From contig JBAIZL010000006.1 in the NCBI GenBank assembly GCA_036971475.1, forward strand, positions 61,309,398 through 61,373,397: DNA of 64,000 nt. The letters are read 5' to 3'. The notes below the pieces were generated by a model. The model worked only from the letters and a program-made list of their open reading frames with translations. It did not search any database and was not told the DNA's origin. The translations under genes and the position numbers were made by a program. The DNA comes from Prosapia bicincta. Lineage: Eukaryota > Arthropoda > Insecta > Hemiptera > Cercopidae. Each line of letters opens with the position of its first letter. The first letter of the stretch is position 1. Below are positions 1-13,100 of this stretch, one piece after another.

Positions 1-335
1 AACAAGAAGAACATCTTCAACGCAGAGAACATAATTTTAAAAATAAAGTTAAAAACATTTTTACAGGCTTAATTACAGTGATGGATACATTGAATCTCAG
101 GTACTGTACCACAAAAATAATAATTCTTGGGATAGGAGAAGTAGATAAATAAATTTAGAATATGATTATAAATCTTTTATTTACAAGTACATTATGCTAT
201 ATACATTTTCTAAACATACATATACAGTAGAAACTCTTATGTACAACTTTCTACAATCCAGAGAAGATGGGTGATGAATTACAAAAATATGTAATTTGTT
301 TCTTTTTTTCAATCCATTCTATTAGTTCACACTTT

Positions 336-404
<69 letters not shown>

Positions 405-1075
405 TTTAACTTAAGAGAAGATCCAGAAGTGAGCTACATACATTGCTTAGTCCGCTTCATTGTGTCGAAGAATACCTGTCAATTACACACACCTGTCTAA
501 GTAACTAAATACACACTATAGTTACGTATGGGCCTAACCAAGATTTTGTAGTTTTATTTTTGTTTTTCTGGACAGTAATTGAGTGGAGCTGCTTTTCGTT
601 TGTAATTTATAAACCGACATTGGTTTTTTCCACCAGGAAAAAAAGCTCAACTTTAAAATAATGTAAATGTTTTACAAAATAAGTTTCTTTGTATTTCTAA
701 AAAAACATGTAACACCACATTTTTTGACTACACATTTTAAAGTAATAAGATTAATGATGAAATTTTGAATGTTTTGTTGCCACTAGAAATAAGCTATTAT
801 AGACAAGGCAACTTAATGAGTTTCTACTGTAATCCCTAAATTTATTAAAAAAGCTGAGTAAAAAGTATGATTAATACATTTTATAAAACAAACACTATCC
901 ATTACAGTTTACTGAAATATCTCAATCTTTCAATAAAATTTTTAAAACGTTAACAACTTAAAACATTTCTTGTTAAACTTAAAACTGTTAAAATAACAAA
1001 AATATAACAAATCTAATAATAGGTGCTTTTTTATAGCCTTGTTTTAGTCATGATTATGTTTCAACATTTATTTGA
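1..1075. other. TRMT1 3' flank / probable 3' UTR
   Basis: AT-rich sequence downstream of the TRMT1 stop. Several minus-strand AATAAA words lie within 1 kb, but none can be chosen as the polyadenylation signal. Apart from the TA microsatellite at 339-400 I see no structured feature. Confidence 0.5.
339..400. repeat. (TA)n microsatellite
   Basis: About 31 uninterrupted TA units. Confidence 0.98.
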
Positions 1076-1169
1076 TTATAAAGTGATAACTTCAATGATT
1101 TCAACTGGAGTATTTTTAGATTTTTTGTTCTGATTTGTTCTTCGTCTATCATCCAGATTATCCCCGATA
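1076..1169 (-). CDS. TRMT1: TRMT1 exon 10 (terminal)
   Basis: After a TTTCAG acceptor, 30 residues of basic tail ([13 protein letters not shown]) end at TAA (1078-1076). Frame from exon 9 is exact. The tail is poorly conserved, so this exon rests on splice sites, phase and composition. Confidence 0.8.
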
Positions 1170-4100
1170 CTGAAACATAAAATTAACATTAAAAATTTAT
1201 CAAAGGCATTATTAATTTTATTTCAAATTCATTATTTTACAATGGCCATTTGACCTTAGAGAATGGGATCTAAAATATTTTTTCCTATCATTTTTTAGCT
1301 CAATACATTGACTCCCAACAAATTTTCCATAAACGTTTTTATACTTCAACAAATACAATTGTTTTTTGTACTTTTTGTTCAAATTATGACAAAATATAAA
1401 AATATTTTGTCTTCTAGTGTATTATTCATTTAAACTAGCATATTCTGAAACGAGTCAACAAAAGAAACTATTGTAATGTTAAGAAAGGCAGCAAAATGTA
1501 CTCAAATATATGCTAAATATAAAGTAGGTGTTAATCAAAGTATTTATAGACATATGATTAAAGTCTAATGAAAATTATAGATGTTAATTGACATACAATG
1601 CTCACACTAATTCCAACTCAGAAAGTACATCTAGCCTGATAAATTTCAGTAAAAATTAGTTTAAAAAGAACAATAGGCTTGGAACTTATGAAAAGGTTCA
1701 ATATGAAAATATCACTCTTTGGGATGTTTTTAAAATTTTCTTGACAAACAAGGGAGTAGAAAAATCCTACAGTAACTGAAATGTCATTGGTAATGAATAA
1801 TTTCATCAACATACAATAAAATTATAAAAAGTTGATACAAATATAATTGAAAACTATGCTAAAAGCTCAACATATACTTACTTAACTCTGGAGCGTGTGC
1901 CAGGTCCCCAGTTTCTCTGTGGGTTCTGTTGAAACCTAAGAAGGCCTCTGATTCTCGAATTTGGCTTAGCCTTAGGATGAAATTCAAAGTTAGCTATAAG
2001 AGTTGGTTCTTGGAACAAAATAGCTGCTGAAACAGATCCATCCACCAAGCGCCTCTTTGATATTGGATTCAGTTGCACCCAACACCTGTTATAGAAACAA
2101 CAATAATTACACTGACAACTTGCCAACGGAGAATCCAGATGGCTTTGATATCAGAAATCAATGACCATCAGATAAAGTTCTTAAGTAGTGAAACCAAACT
2201 ATTAAAGTGGTATTTTCTTTAAAACACTTTGTTTATTCTAAAGCATATTTAATATTTTTTAAGAAATAAAACTTTATTGAACCAGTATATTTACCTGATA
2301 ATATCCCATAAGGTTTTGACAGGAGCATTGGTTTTGATGCTGTTAGGAGAAGCATGAGACAAAGACACCCTATATCCTGCATTTAACAAAGCTGACCTGA
2401 AACATTTCATTATTGTTTTACTGAACTATATGGAAATTACCGCTGCTACAGCAGTCAGACTTTTAATTTAGATAATCTTAAAGGTGTTTTGTCACTATAC
2501 AGTTATTTAAAATACAAAAGGAATATTCCTAACATTATTATTACTTTTTTATGGTTTTTGTAAAATAATTTCTATAATTTCTCTCTTTAAACCTTGTAAC
2601 GTTTTTATGTAATCCGCTGATAAATAGAAATAAACTGTTACTAGTTTCCATAGTTGCCGCATAGTTGAACTAGAAGAACTAACACATTTTTCACTATTGG
2701 TTAGTGCTCTGTTTATGAACAACTGTTTTGCCACTAACCTGAATTTTCCGGAACTTTAAAAAAAATGAAGTTAGTTTAGTCATGTAGGTTGTGTCGACAA
2801 GGTACCAGGTAACAAAAGGGAGTGAAGCTGGTAACGCCAGGTGGCATCATATCATTGATCTGGCGTTGCCTAAAGGAGCCATCCATCACGACCAGGAATT
2901 AACTGTTTAGTAAAGACCACGACACAGGTAAATCTTTAAAATTTTTATATTTATAAGTATGCACACCATCCGCGGCATGAAGAGGGTTATTTATCAAAAT
3001 TCCTTTTAAGGGGGGACATTCTAAAACTCTGCTTCAGAGAACAACTTCACTATTTAACTCTCCTATGGTGCTGCACATCAATCTGTCATGGCACACATAA
3101 AAACTCACTTGTAATCCCTAATGCTGTCATAATTGTCAGTCATTATAGTAATTGGGAAAATTACAAAATCATCATCAGTTGCACTGCGTCACTATCACAC
3201 AAAAATCTAACAATATCTCTAAATTTGCATGAGAAAATTATCACCCATAAACTGATTTTAAGCAAATCCTCATATGTCACACTTCAAAACTACACTGGTT
3301 ATAAATAGTGATAAAGAGACTTGATAAAACAATATTCAATCTGAGTTTACATTTTTTTATAATTGAAAAAGACTAATGCTCCTGAATTAAGGGAAGCCTA
3401 AACAAAAGTAAATATTTAAAAAAATATTAACATTTTGTTTTTGTTTTTTAGCAATATGTCCTTCAATACCCGTTATTATATAAATCTAGAATGTTTTAAA
3501 ATATACAGGCTGTTTAAAAGTTATTTTTTAAATTTTGTTTGTTTAAATGCAAGCTTACCTAAAATCTATAATAGGAACGACTTGACAATGTATCTTGGAA
3601 CACAGACCAGAGATAGTATAATACAATGGTACATCAGGTAGCTCTTCTTTTATCACTTCCAACATGCCTTCCATACGTTTACTAGTTGCAAACTGAAATC
3701 CCTCTATTATGCTTAGCATCCTCTCGACAAATGAAATCTTGTGTATTGGTGCCGACCAAATTGGGCCTCCAACCTAAATCAGATTAAGAAGGTAACAGTA
3801 ATAATCATAACACTTTGTTTTTGAGGACATGTCTTACAGTTACCTGTAATCTAAATTATTTATACTCCGTCTCTGAAAAGATAGTTTTTTCTTTGGCTAT
3901 TTTATTTTACATACAAAACAATTGTTCACAAAGTGCATCATAAGTCGTAAGTAAGCCTCACTTCACGAACAATGATTCATACTCAAACCACACTTGAAGA
4001 CCAAGTAAGTAATAGGATGATTTGACACTGAAGCCTAAGTCTCTATCTGCCTGGAGGTATTTAGGTAAACTATAAAAAATTCCTGACATAATAAATACCA

Positions 4101-7100
4101 TATTTACAACAAATTATACATTGTTGTAAAGGGAATGAAAGAAGCTTTCAGGAAATATATACAGTAAACTCTCGATTATCCGTGGGCGGATTAATCGGTT
4201 TGCGGATTATCCGGGGTCTGCCATTGTTTTACAAATATCCAATTTTTATTCCAATCAGATTCATGTGTTTAAATTTCCAAACGGTGAATTACGACGTAAA
4301 TACATATAAGACTTAATAGAACTTAAGATGAAGGGAATAGATATGTAAATATGTACGTACTAATTTTTACATTGAAAGGGAAGCATCCCGACGCGGGCCA
4401 GCGAAATAAAAGGGGCGAGCAGACTACTGTATATAAGAGACAATGACAAAATGCCCGAAAACCTAGTGTGTATCATAAGATTGTAAACAAATGTCAGCTA
4501 ATCTCGGCTATAAATAGTCTAGGACGTGACATATGAATTATCCATGTCTGTCATATACATTATCGATCTTTATGGCTTTGTGACACACGTGACACAAGTA
4601 GACACTTTGCGACAAATTGGTTCTCAAGAAACTTAGATCTCACATTAAAGCTAAATCAATGCTCACAAAAAAACACACGAAAGTGACAGATTTTTTTGTT
4701 AAAAAGTGAAAGTATTATGTTTAAAGGAAATTACATATGTACATACATACTTACTTTTGACATATACTTATGTACGTATTGTAAATAGTTAGACATATAA
4801 ATGTACATGTTATAATCCGTCAAATACATAGACATTTTAAATAATTTTCTGTATTTGTTTTGTCCTCTGAAGATTATTTGTGAATTGCATTAACCGGGGT
4901 CATTATTTGAGTAACTTATGGTATAATAATCGATTATCGATCGTTTTGTGTATTCTTTGTTCATAGAGGATTATACGAGGAATTCGTTATCCGGCGTTGC
5001 CGAGCCACCCTATTCCACGGATAATCGGGAGTTTACTGTACATATGAATCGATTACTTACATATAAATAGTGTTATGCCCCTTTGAAAAATGTATAAGAG
5101 GTCAAAAAAATAAAATAGCAATACAGTACATCACTGCACTTCACTACAGATATTTTACATTGGAATGAAAATAAATATTACATGTTATATATCATTTTTA
5201 AGCTAAAAAAGAATGTAATTTAGAAATATTTCTTTTAAAATTTAGTTAACTCTCTAAAATCGAGTCATTTAAATTTCCATACGCTTCGTATTTTTTCAAA
5301 TTTTAACTCGTATTTATGATTTATGAAATTTAACATCATTTTCAACTTATTTAGAATATAATAGTTAGACATATAAATGTACATGTTATAATCCGTCAAA
5401 TACATAGACATTTTAAATAATTTTCTGTATTTGTTTTGTCCTCTGAAGATTATTTGTGAATTGCATTAACCGGGGTCATTATTTGAGTAACTTATGGTAT
5501 AATAATCGATTATCGATCGTTTTGTGTATTCTTTGTTCATAGAGGATTATACGAGGAATTCGTTATCCGGCGTTGCCGAGCCACCCTATTCCACGGATAA
5601 TCGGGAGTTTACTGTACAAATGAATCGATTACTTACATATAAATAGTGTTATGCCCCTTTGAAAAATGTATAAGAGGTCAAAAAAATAAAATAGCAATAC
5701 AGTACATCACTGCACTTCACTACAGATATTTTACATTGGAATGAAAATAAATATTACATGTTATATATCATTTTTAAGCTAAAAAAGAATGTAATTTAGA
5801 AATATTTCTTTTAAAATTTAGTTAACTCTCTAAAATCGAGTCATTTAAATTTCCATACGCTTCGTATTTTTTCAAATTTTAACTCGTATTTATGATTTAT
5901 GAAATTTAACATCATTTTCAACTTATTTAGAATATATTTTAACGTAAATTATGTGAAAGGAAAAAAATTGGAGTACGCTCAATATTTGTCAAGTATTGCT
6001 TAAATAAAGGCTAATTTCATAAAGATTAATGTAAAAGAGACATTTTTTTCAATACAAATATTTCTTGAAAGTTTCTTTCAATTGAAAAATATACATGCAA
6101 AATTTTATGTTAAAAACTTTACTTACAACGTGTTGGTAAAAACAATGCGAGCAGGTCATATTGACAGGAGGCGAATGCGGTAAAGTAAATTTCATCTGGT
6201 TGGTTCCAATTTGTGTTGCAAGGCCAAGTGGGCTAAGAGTCAATGCCTGACAGCCAACACATTGGTACACCATGGAGAGTTTACTGTACAGAATAAAAAC
6301 AATTCGTATTACTTTTTAGTAGGATGTCCAGTCAAGTTCTCACAATTTATGCAAGCTTAGTTAAGTTGGGATTCACAAATATTAAATTAAGTTAATGTAA
6401 ATTAATGGTTTTAAATATAACAACACTTTCAGCACGGCGGCAATATTGGTGATCTCATCAAACTACTGTCTGTGTTTTTTGTTAACTTCTACCTCTGACG
6501 GCAGTGAAACGTTATGAGGGTTGCATAGCTGGTCATAGCATCTAATTATCGAGCCCTTTGTTTTAATCTCAATAATTTTATTTCTAACATATACAGGTTT
6601 ATTGGGGACATCAGAACAGTGTATTAGATACTAAAATATTGTTTTATTTATCGGGTCACAAATAAAAAAAAGATACAAATGATAAATTATTATGACAAAT
6701 AATAAAACACAATAAAAAAAACAGAGAAAAAAAGATAATTTACATACAAAACTTAAGACCCTACTACTAAATTATACTACATACTAAAATAAGCACTCAA
6801 GGTTTAACTCGGAATGTTTATTTCTGTTTGTGCCGTGTGTTTCACAAAGCCACAGAGATCGATAATGTAAACAGAGACATAGATAATACATATGTCACGT
6901 CCGAGACTATTTATAGCCGAGATTAGCTGACATTTGATTACTACAATCTTATGTTGACACATTAGGTTACCGGGCGTCCAAGCATTTTGTCAATGACTCA
7001 TATTTACAATAGTCTGTTCCCACCTCGAGTCGGTTCATTCACTCTAATAGGACAGTTATCGTTTATTCTTGCGATAGTTCAGAAAGCTTAGTTAATTTTT

Positions 7101-10100
7101 ATGATCATTGTTTTAACAGATATTTTGCTGCTTTAAATGGTTCAAACTATAAAAAAACATTAAAATATAAAAGTTAAACCAAATTAAATCTGTTCATTAA
7201 ACTCCCTGAAGCTTTGTTTCAGTTGAAGCATCAAAAGTTAACTTGGGATGGTCGGATTTAAAAACGACTCAAGCACAATGTTCTCCAAACTCTTCTGAAG
7301 CACTGACGTAAAAATTAAACCTTTATACAAACACGTATCAACACTAGAGAAGTTTCAATTAGCCTGGGAGTGAGCGTGCCGGTGAGCTCGCCGTCTCTAA
7401 GAAGGTAATCTGGGAGTGCACCAGCAGGCTCTCTGTGCCTCGTAAGGGAACCCAGAGCGAGCCGGTACGCGAGCCGTGCTGAATAAGTTGAGTAATAACG
7501 TTTGACCATAAGTTATTTATTTCATATAACCTACTTCAACTAAAATTAAAATGCATTTTTAGAACCAGCATCTTGCAATAAGATTATTCTGATATTTCAA
7601 TGCCAAGCACAACTAATCGCAAAGATCTTTTTGTTAATTTGTTCAAACTAAAACGCACGCTTTTACACAGTCATCTGTTCTGTTGAAGGCTTCAAATTCT
7701 ATATTTATTGAGGCTTTTTTAATAACTTGATAAAAATAATTTAACAAATTAAAACTGTATTTGTTCCCAACTTTTATTAATTTCTGTACGAACTGAGAAA
7801 ATAAAATAAACCTAAAACAGTGTAGATATCTAACAATTTAATTAGTTCAGACAAAAGTTTCATGAGACAAATCAAAATATTTAGTGATAAACTCAATCTG
7901 TCTAAATTTAATCCCTCTACTTTTTGTGCAAATTTTGTAAAACTACATATCTTCAATTATTATCAACACTAATAAATATGAGTACCCGAGCTATACACGG
8001 GTGTAAGCAACAAGTGTTACTCAGGCGTAGGCTTTAAAGTGTTTGTTGGGTTTGAAAGTATTTTATGAAAAGATGCTTGGAATAAAAATATTTACCTGGT
8101 AGTTTTCTTGCAGGTCACAGGTGAAGTATAAACTTGGACAATAATTCTGATATAAAAATCTGCACTGAATGATAGTAGAGGCACGATATAACGACCATAT
8201 CTGTTTGCATGTGACTCTATACATTGAAGAGCTAGCCTTATAGCCTAAAAAATATAGACCAATATATTAGTAAAAGAATTTGGGACATAAAATATTCTCA
8301 AATATTGAAATTTTTTGAAAGCATTTTGAGATTAAAGTGTATTATTAACCTAAACACATATATTGGGGGTTAATCAAGTATATGTTTTTCATTTTCATAA
8401 AAGTAATTGCTTACTTGCTGACGCGTTTCAAAACATTCGTTTTTTTTACAAAGCTAACCCTCTCAAGATTGATGGAATGGCTACGACTTTGTTATCAGAT
8501 GGTAGGACTGCTCATTCAGCTCTGAAGTTGCAATTTAACATGCAAATCATCGAGACTACCACATCTAGTATTACTAAAGCATTGGGTATGGGAAAAGTAT
8601 TACAAAATGTAAACTTATAATAATGCAATTAGACTTACAAAAATATAACCATTATTTAGAATGACTACTCAATGACACATAAAAATCGCACTAAGATCTT
8701 GATCCATCAATGGGTAATTTGCATGGAAACTTTCAATCTTTTGGAAATGCAGTGATGTCTCTTGAGCGATTTTTGGCAAACATTCCCTATAATTTCTCAA
8801 TTCACACTACGACAAAATAAATGCTTGGCTGAAATATTCAACATTGTGGCGACTCGTATGTACATTGCAGTTGACTACAAATATATGTATCCAGCTACAC
8901 AATGATCAAATGATCAATCAGCCAAGGTAATTTCACACAGTTACTGGACATTTGGGAATGGACAACTGCCAGTCGACAAATTGTCAAGACAAATATCATT
9001 TCCAAAAAAGTTTTTAAATTTAGTAACGTAGAAAGAAGACCTTATCGAAAATGTATATCCTAATATTCAAATTAATTATATGAATCAAGATTGGCTCAAT
9101 GAAAAAGCTGTCTTTGCCATGAAGGATAAAGATGTCTATAAACTTAATAACATTATTCAATCCAGGATCCAAAATGAGGAAATTACAAATAAGTTGATAG
9201 AAATCATTGTGGAATCAAAAGTAGTTATTTATCCAATGAAATTTTTGAACTCACTTGATCTGCCTGGAATGCTACCACACATATTAAAATTGAAAATAAG
9301 TGTGTGAATTATCGTGTTTCTCCGCAATTCTACAACCACAGAATGTCTCGCTAAACTCAAGATACTTTGAAAATAACAAAAACTCATACAAATACAGGTG
9401 GACAATGTATTATCTGCTAAGCTGATGACCTTACCAGGTCTTTGCAGTTGTAATGGTAGATATCATCCAGTAGTTCTCAAAGGATTAAAGACTATTAAAA
9501 CTCAAAAGACTAAATAACTACAAAATTGTTAAAGTTTTGTAATTCTAAACTTTCCAAATACTCAAATCTTTTGACTACAGTAGAGTCTCAAAATTCCAAT
9601 ATTTCAAGCTTCTGTTAAATTCGAGCCTATTTCTATTTGAGGCTATTTTATTTATTTGAAAGAATATGGTGAGTCAGGCTTCCAAGAAATGTGTATATCA
9701 ATATGGTATCCAAAGGAAATGAGTCGGGCTTCCAAGAAATGTTCATAAAAAAGTTTTATTAACTTATTTTGTGCATTCTTAGTTATAGTAATAGGGTTCA
9801 TTAAAACTTCTATTTTTTCTAATGCACAGGAATGTATTTCCGTGTAATCTGAGGGGGTCTCGGTCCCATCTACTTCGAATTATCAAAACTCTACTGTAAT
9901 TAACTATGTTACCAGAAATATAAACAATAAAAAAAACATCTTACCATTTCATGGCATGCATTATTACGCAGAGAGACAGCTCCGTATTTTGCGTGACATG
10001 TCTCTGGAGAGTTACCAGCAAGTACAGCCATATCTGTGCATGTCACTAACAATATACCTCCATCTCTCACTGCCTGTACAGCTGCATCGAGGAAACGTGA

Positions 10101-13100
10101 TGGACAACCATATGGATCGAGGTCAACAACATCAAATAACTTATCATCTGCTATTTGCTGATGCATTAGTAATCTAGAAAATGTATCCAACTTGTAATAA
10201 ACAAACTTTTTAAAGGAAGTAAATCATATAAAAGCAAATAAAAACCTTAAAATACAGTAGACTCACGACTAACCAAGTCTCACTTAAACAAACTAGCTAA
10301 ATTGTTATATTTGTCAGGTGAACCATATTAAGAAACAATAAAAGTCATGTTAGTATAGCACAGCAGGTATGGTTCATGATAACTAATTCACTACAATACT
10401 TATAATCGCCAGGTTAACTCATCAGTTGTAAGCTTCTATGTTATTGTGCTCTTATCTTTCTGCTGGGTCGAATTATATTAAATTAATAAATGTTTTTCAT
10501 TTACTCAGTTTATTAAGGCCTGCTCCCAAACAAAAACTGATTTATTTGTTTATATATATTTGTAATATTTCAGTATACTTATTAGTTACATTAGATAAGA
10601 AGTTTTTAAGGAAATTTGAGGTTTAGTTGTTTAACAAATTTTATTTTAAATTACAGAAGTACATATTAAAATAATAATGAATTTAACTTCACAAATTTCA
10701 AAAAACTAAATTTTAAAAATATGAACTAATTTTCAAAAACAAAATGTTTAATTAAAATTACAACAATTTTGAGATACATTTTTGTTGAATATATTTAACT
10801 TGCATATTTTATTTGAAATAAGGACATAATAATAACAAAAAAGAATACACTTAAACTTAACAAATATAAATTCAGAATATACCTTTAATTTGTTATATTC
10901 AAAAGAAAAGATTCATATTAAAAAATGATCATCATGATAGAAAAAAATACTGTGAAAACATAACTACAAAATTAAATCAATTATAAATTTTAAAAACATT
11001 TATAACCGACTGTATAATGGATTATTTACCGAGATTATTATATAATATGCAGTGACATTTTACACAATCAAGAATTTATAAAAACTCATCATCTCAAATA
11101 TATTGCTTACAACAGACCAATGAAATAAACTGTATTAAATAACAAACACTTCTCCAACAAATATTATATTTTTGTTTCTTTTTCAAACTTTGCATAATTT
11201 TACTTAGTACTATAATATATGAGGGCTATTCAAAAAGTAAGGAATGTTTTTGAGTAAAAAAAAAAAATAAGTACAATAAAAATTTTTTATTATATACATC
11301 TGAAAGAGCAACTAAAATACTACTTTTCGCCAAACAAATACTACATAGTCGCCGTGTGACTACTACATAGTTGTTTTGAACTGCTCTCCTAAGGTTGCGC
11401 AAAGTTTCACAGTGCCGCTCAGAGTTTATTGTTGCACCACATTCAAGAAAGTCAATAAGAAGCACACCCTGCCAAAAAACCGTCGCCATAATCTTCCTTG
11501 CTGAAAATGTTTGCAAACATTTTTTTATTTTTTTTGGCGAGCTTGTGTGCCCCCACTCCATGGACTGTAATTTCGTTTCGCAATTAACGTGTTTTACCCA
11601 TGTCTCATCACCAGTTAAAATACGATCCAGTAGTGAATCATCATGTCTGTTGTAGGCATCCAGAAATGTCAAACTTGCCTCCTTTCGCTGACTTTTATGG
11701 CGGTCATTGAGCATTTTCGCCACCCATCTTGCACAAAATTTGTAGTAGCCTAACCTTTGTGTGACAATTTCAAATAACAAAGTCCATGACACTTGTGGGA
11801 AACAAAGCGAAAGCTCCGTTATCGTGAATCGGCGGTTTTCGCGAACCTTTTCATCAACTTTAACGACCAGTTCATCAGTCACAATGCTTGGGCGTCCACT
11901 CTTCGCTTCGTCGTGAACGTCATTTCAGCCATTTTTAAACTGAATGCACCATTTTCTCACAGAACTTTCATTCATTACGATGTTTCCATAAACTTCACAC
12001 ACTTGGCGATAAATGTTTATTGGTTTTAAATTTTTTGCCAACAAAAACCGTATCACTGACCGCACCTCACAACTGGCGGGATTTTCAATCGCAGCGCACA
12101 TATTCAGTTGAAATTGCGAAAAAACGGGCAACGCGGAAATGTTCGCGTTGTCACTGCTGGACGCCGACTTAGGTGCCGAGTGCGCACGCACCAAAATGTA
12201 CAAGACCGGCGCTCGCCTAGCGGCGTCAGACAGAAACGTTCCTTACTTTCTGAATAGCCCTCGTAATTTTCAACTCATATATAAATCCCAGTGAATTATC
12301 ATATAAGGGAGAAGTTATCCCCTAAAAGAAAACTGTATCAGTATTGCTATTTGCATGACTAAAGAAGCACATTTATTTCTGAAATTTAATGAGCAAATTG
12401 TTACAAAAGGAAAATAAGTTCGCTGCTTCTTTGTTAAGAATCGTGTTACAATGGCATCTTTCTCGAGATCACAGTCTGTGAGAATTACCATTGGAAAACT
12501 TACAGGCACATTGTAGATTTATAGCATAGTCTCAAAATAATTAGATGCTTGGGTCAGTGAACATTTCATAGACCTTTGTGTATAGCTAGAATTTCAGTAA
12601 AAAATTTTCAAGAGCAAGTTGCCTATTTAATATGTAACTGTTAAATAGACTAAATGGCTTGCTGTTAATTACTAACAAACCATATATTAAAGGTAGTCTT
12701 GAAAGATAGACTTAAAAGAAGATATATTCCAAAATTAAAAATACTAAATAGATTATTATTCATACTAAACAAGTAATCAGAAATTACAAGAAAAAATTAT
12801 TTATTGAAATCTTGTTGCTGTTCATGACGAGCTGGTTGTTACCAGACTTTTTGTTAACTAGAGGTTGTTAAATTGTTACACTTGGAGAAAACGTTTTCAT
12901 CTTACGACTTCTTCAGCCTCGTATTTTTGCCGCTAGGAATGCTGCAGTTGTGATTCCTCAGTACCATTCTCTTCGATCACATCACTTCTAACTTTCAAAA
13001 TATGGTACCAAAGAACTGCAGCAATCCTAGCGGCAAAAATACGAGGCTGAAGAAGTTGTAAGACAAAAACGTTTCCTCCAAGGGTAAGTTAACAATGTAA

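Noticed and set aside
267..500. 77-residue open frame across the (TA)n tract
   Set aside because: Mostly repeated Ile-Tyr from the microsatellite; no coding evidence.
7315..7509. 64-residue open frame in the GC-rich patch
   Set aside because: No family recognised and no splice context; kept only as a composition anomaly.
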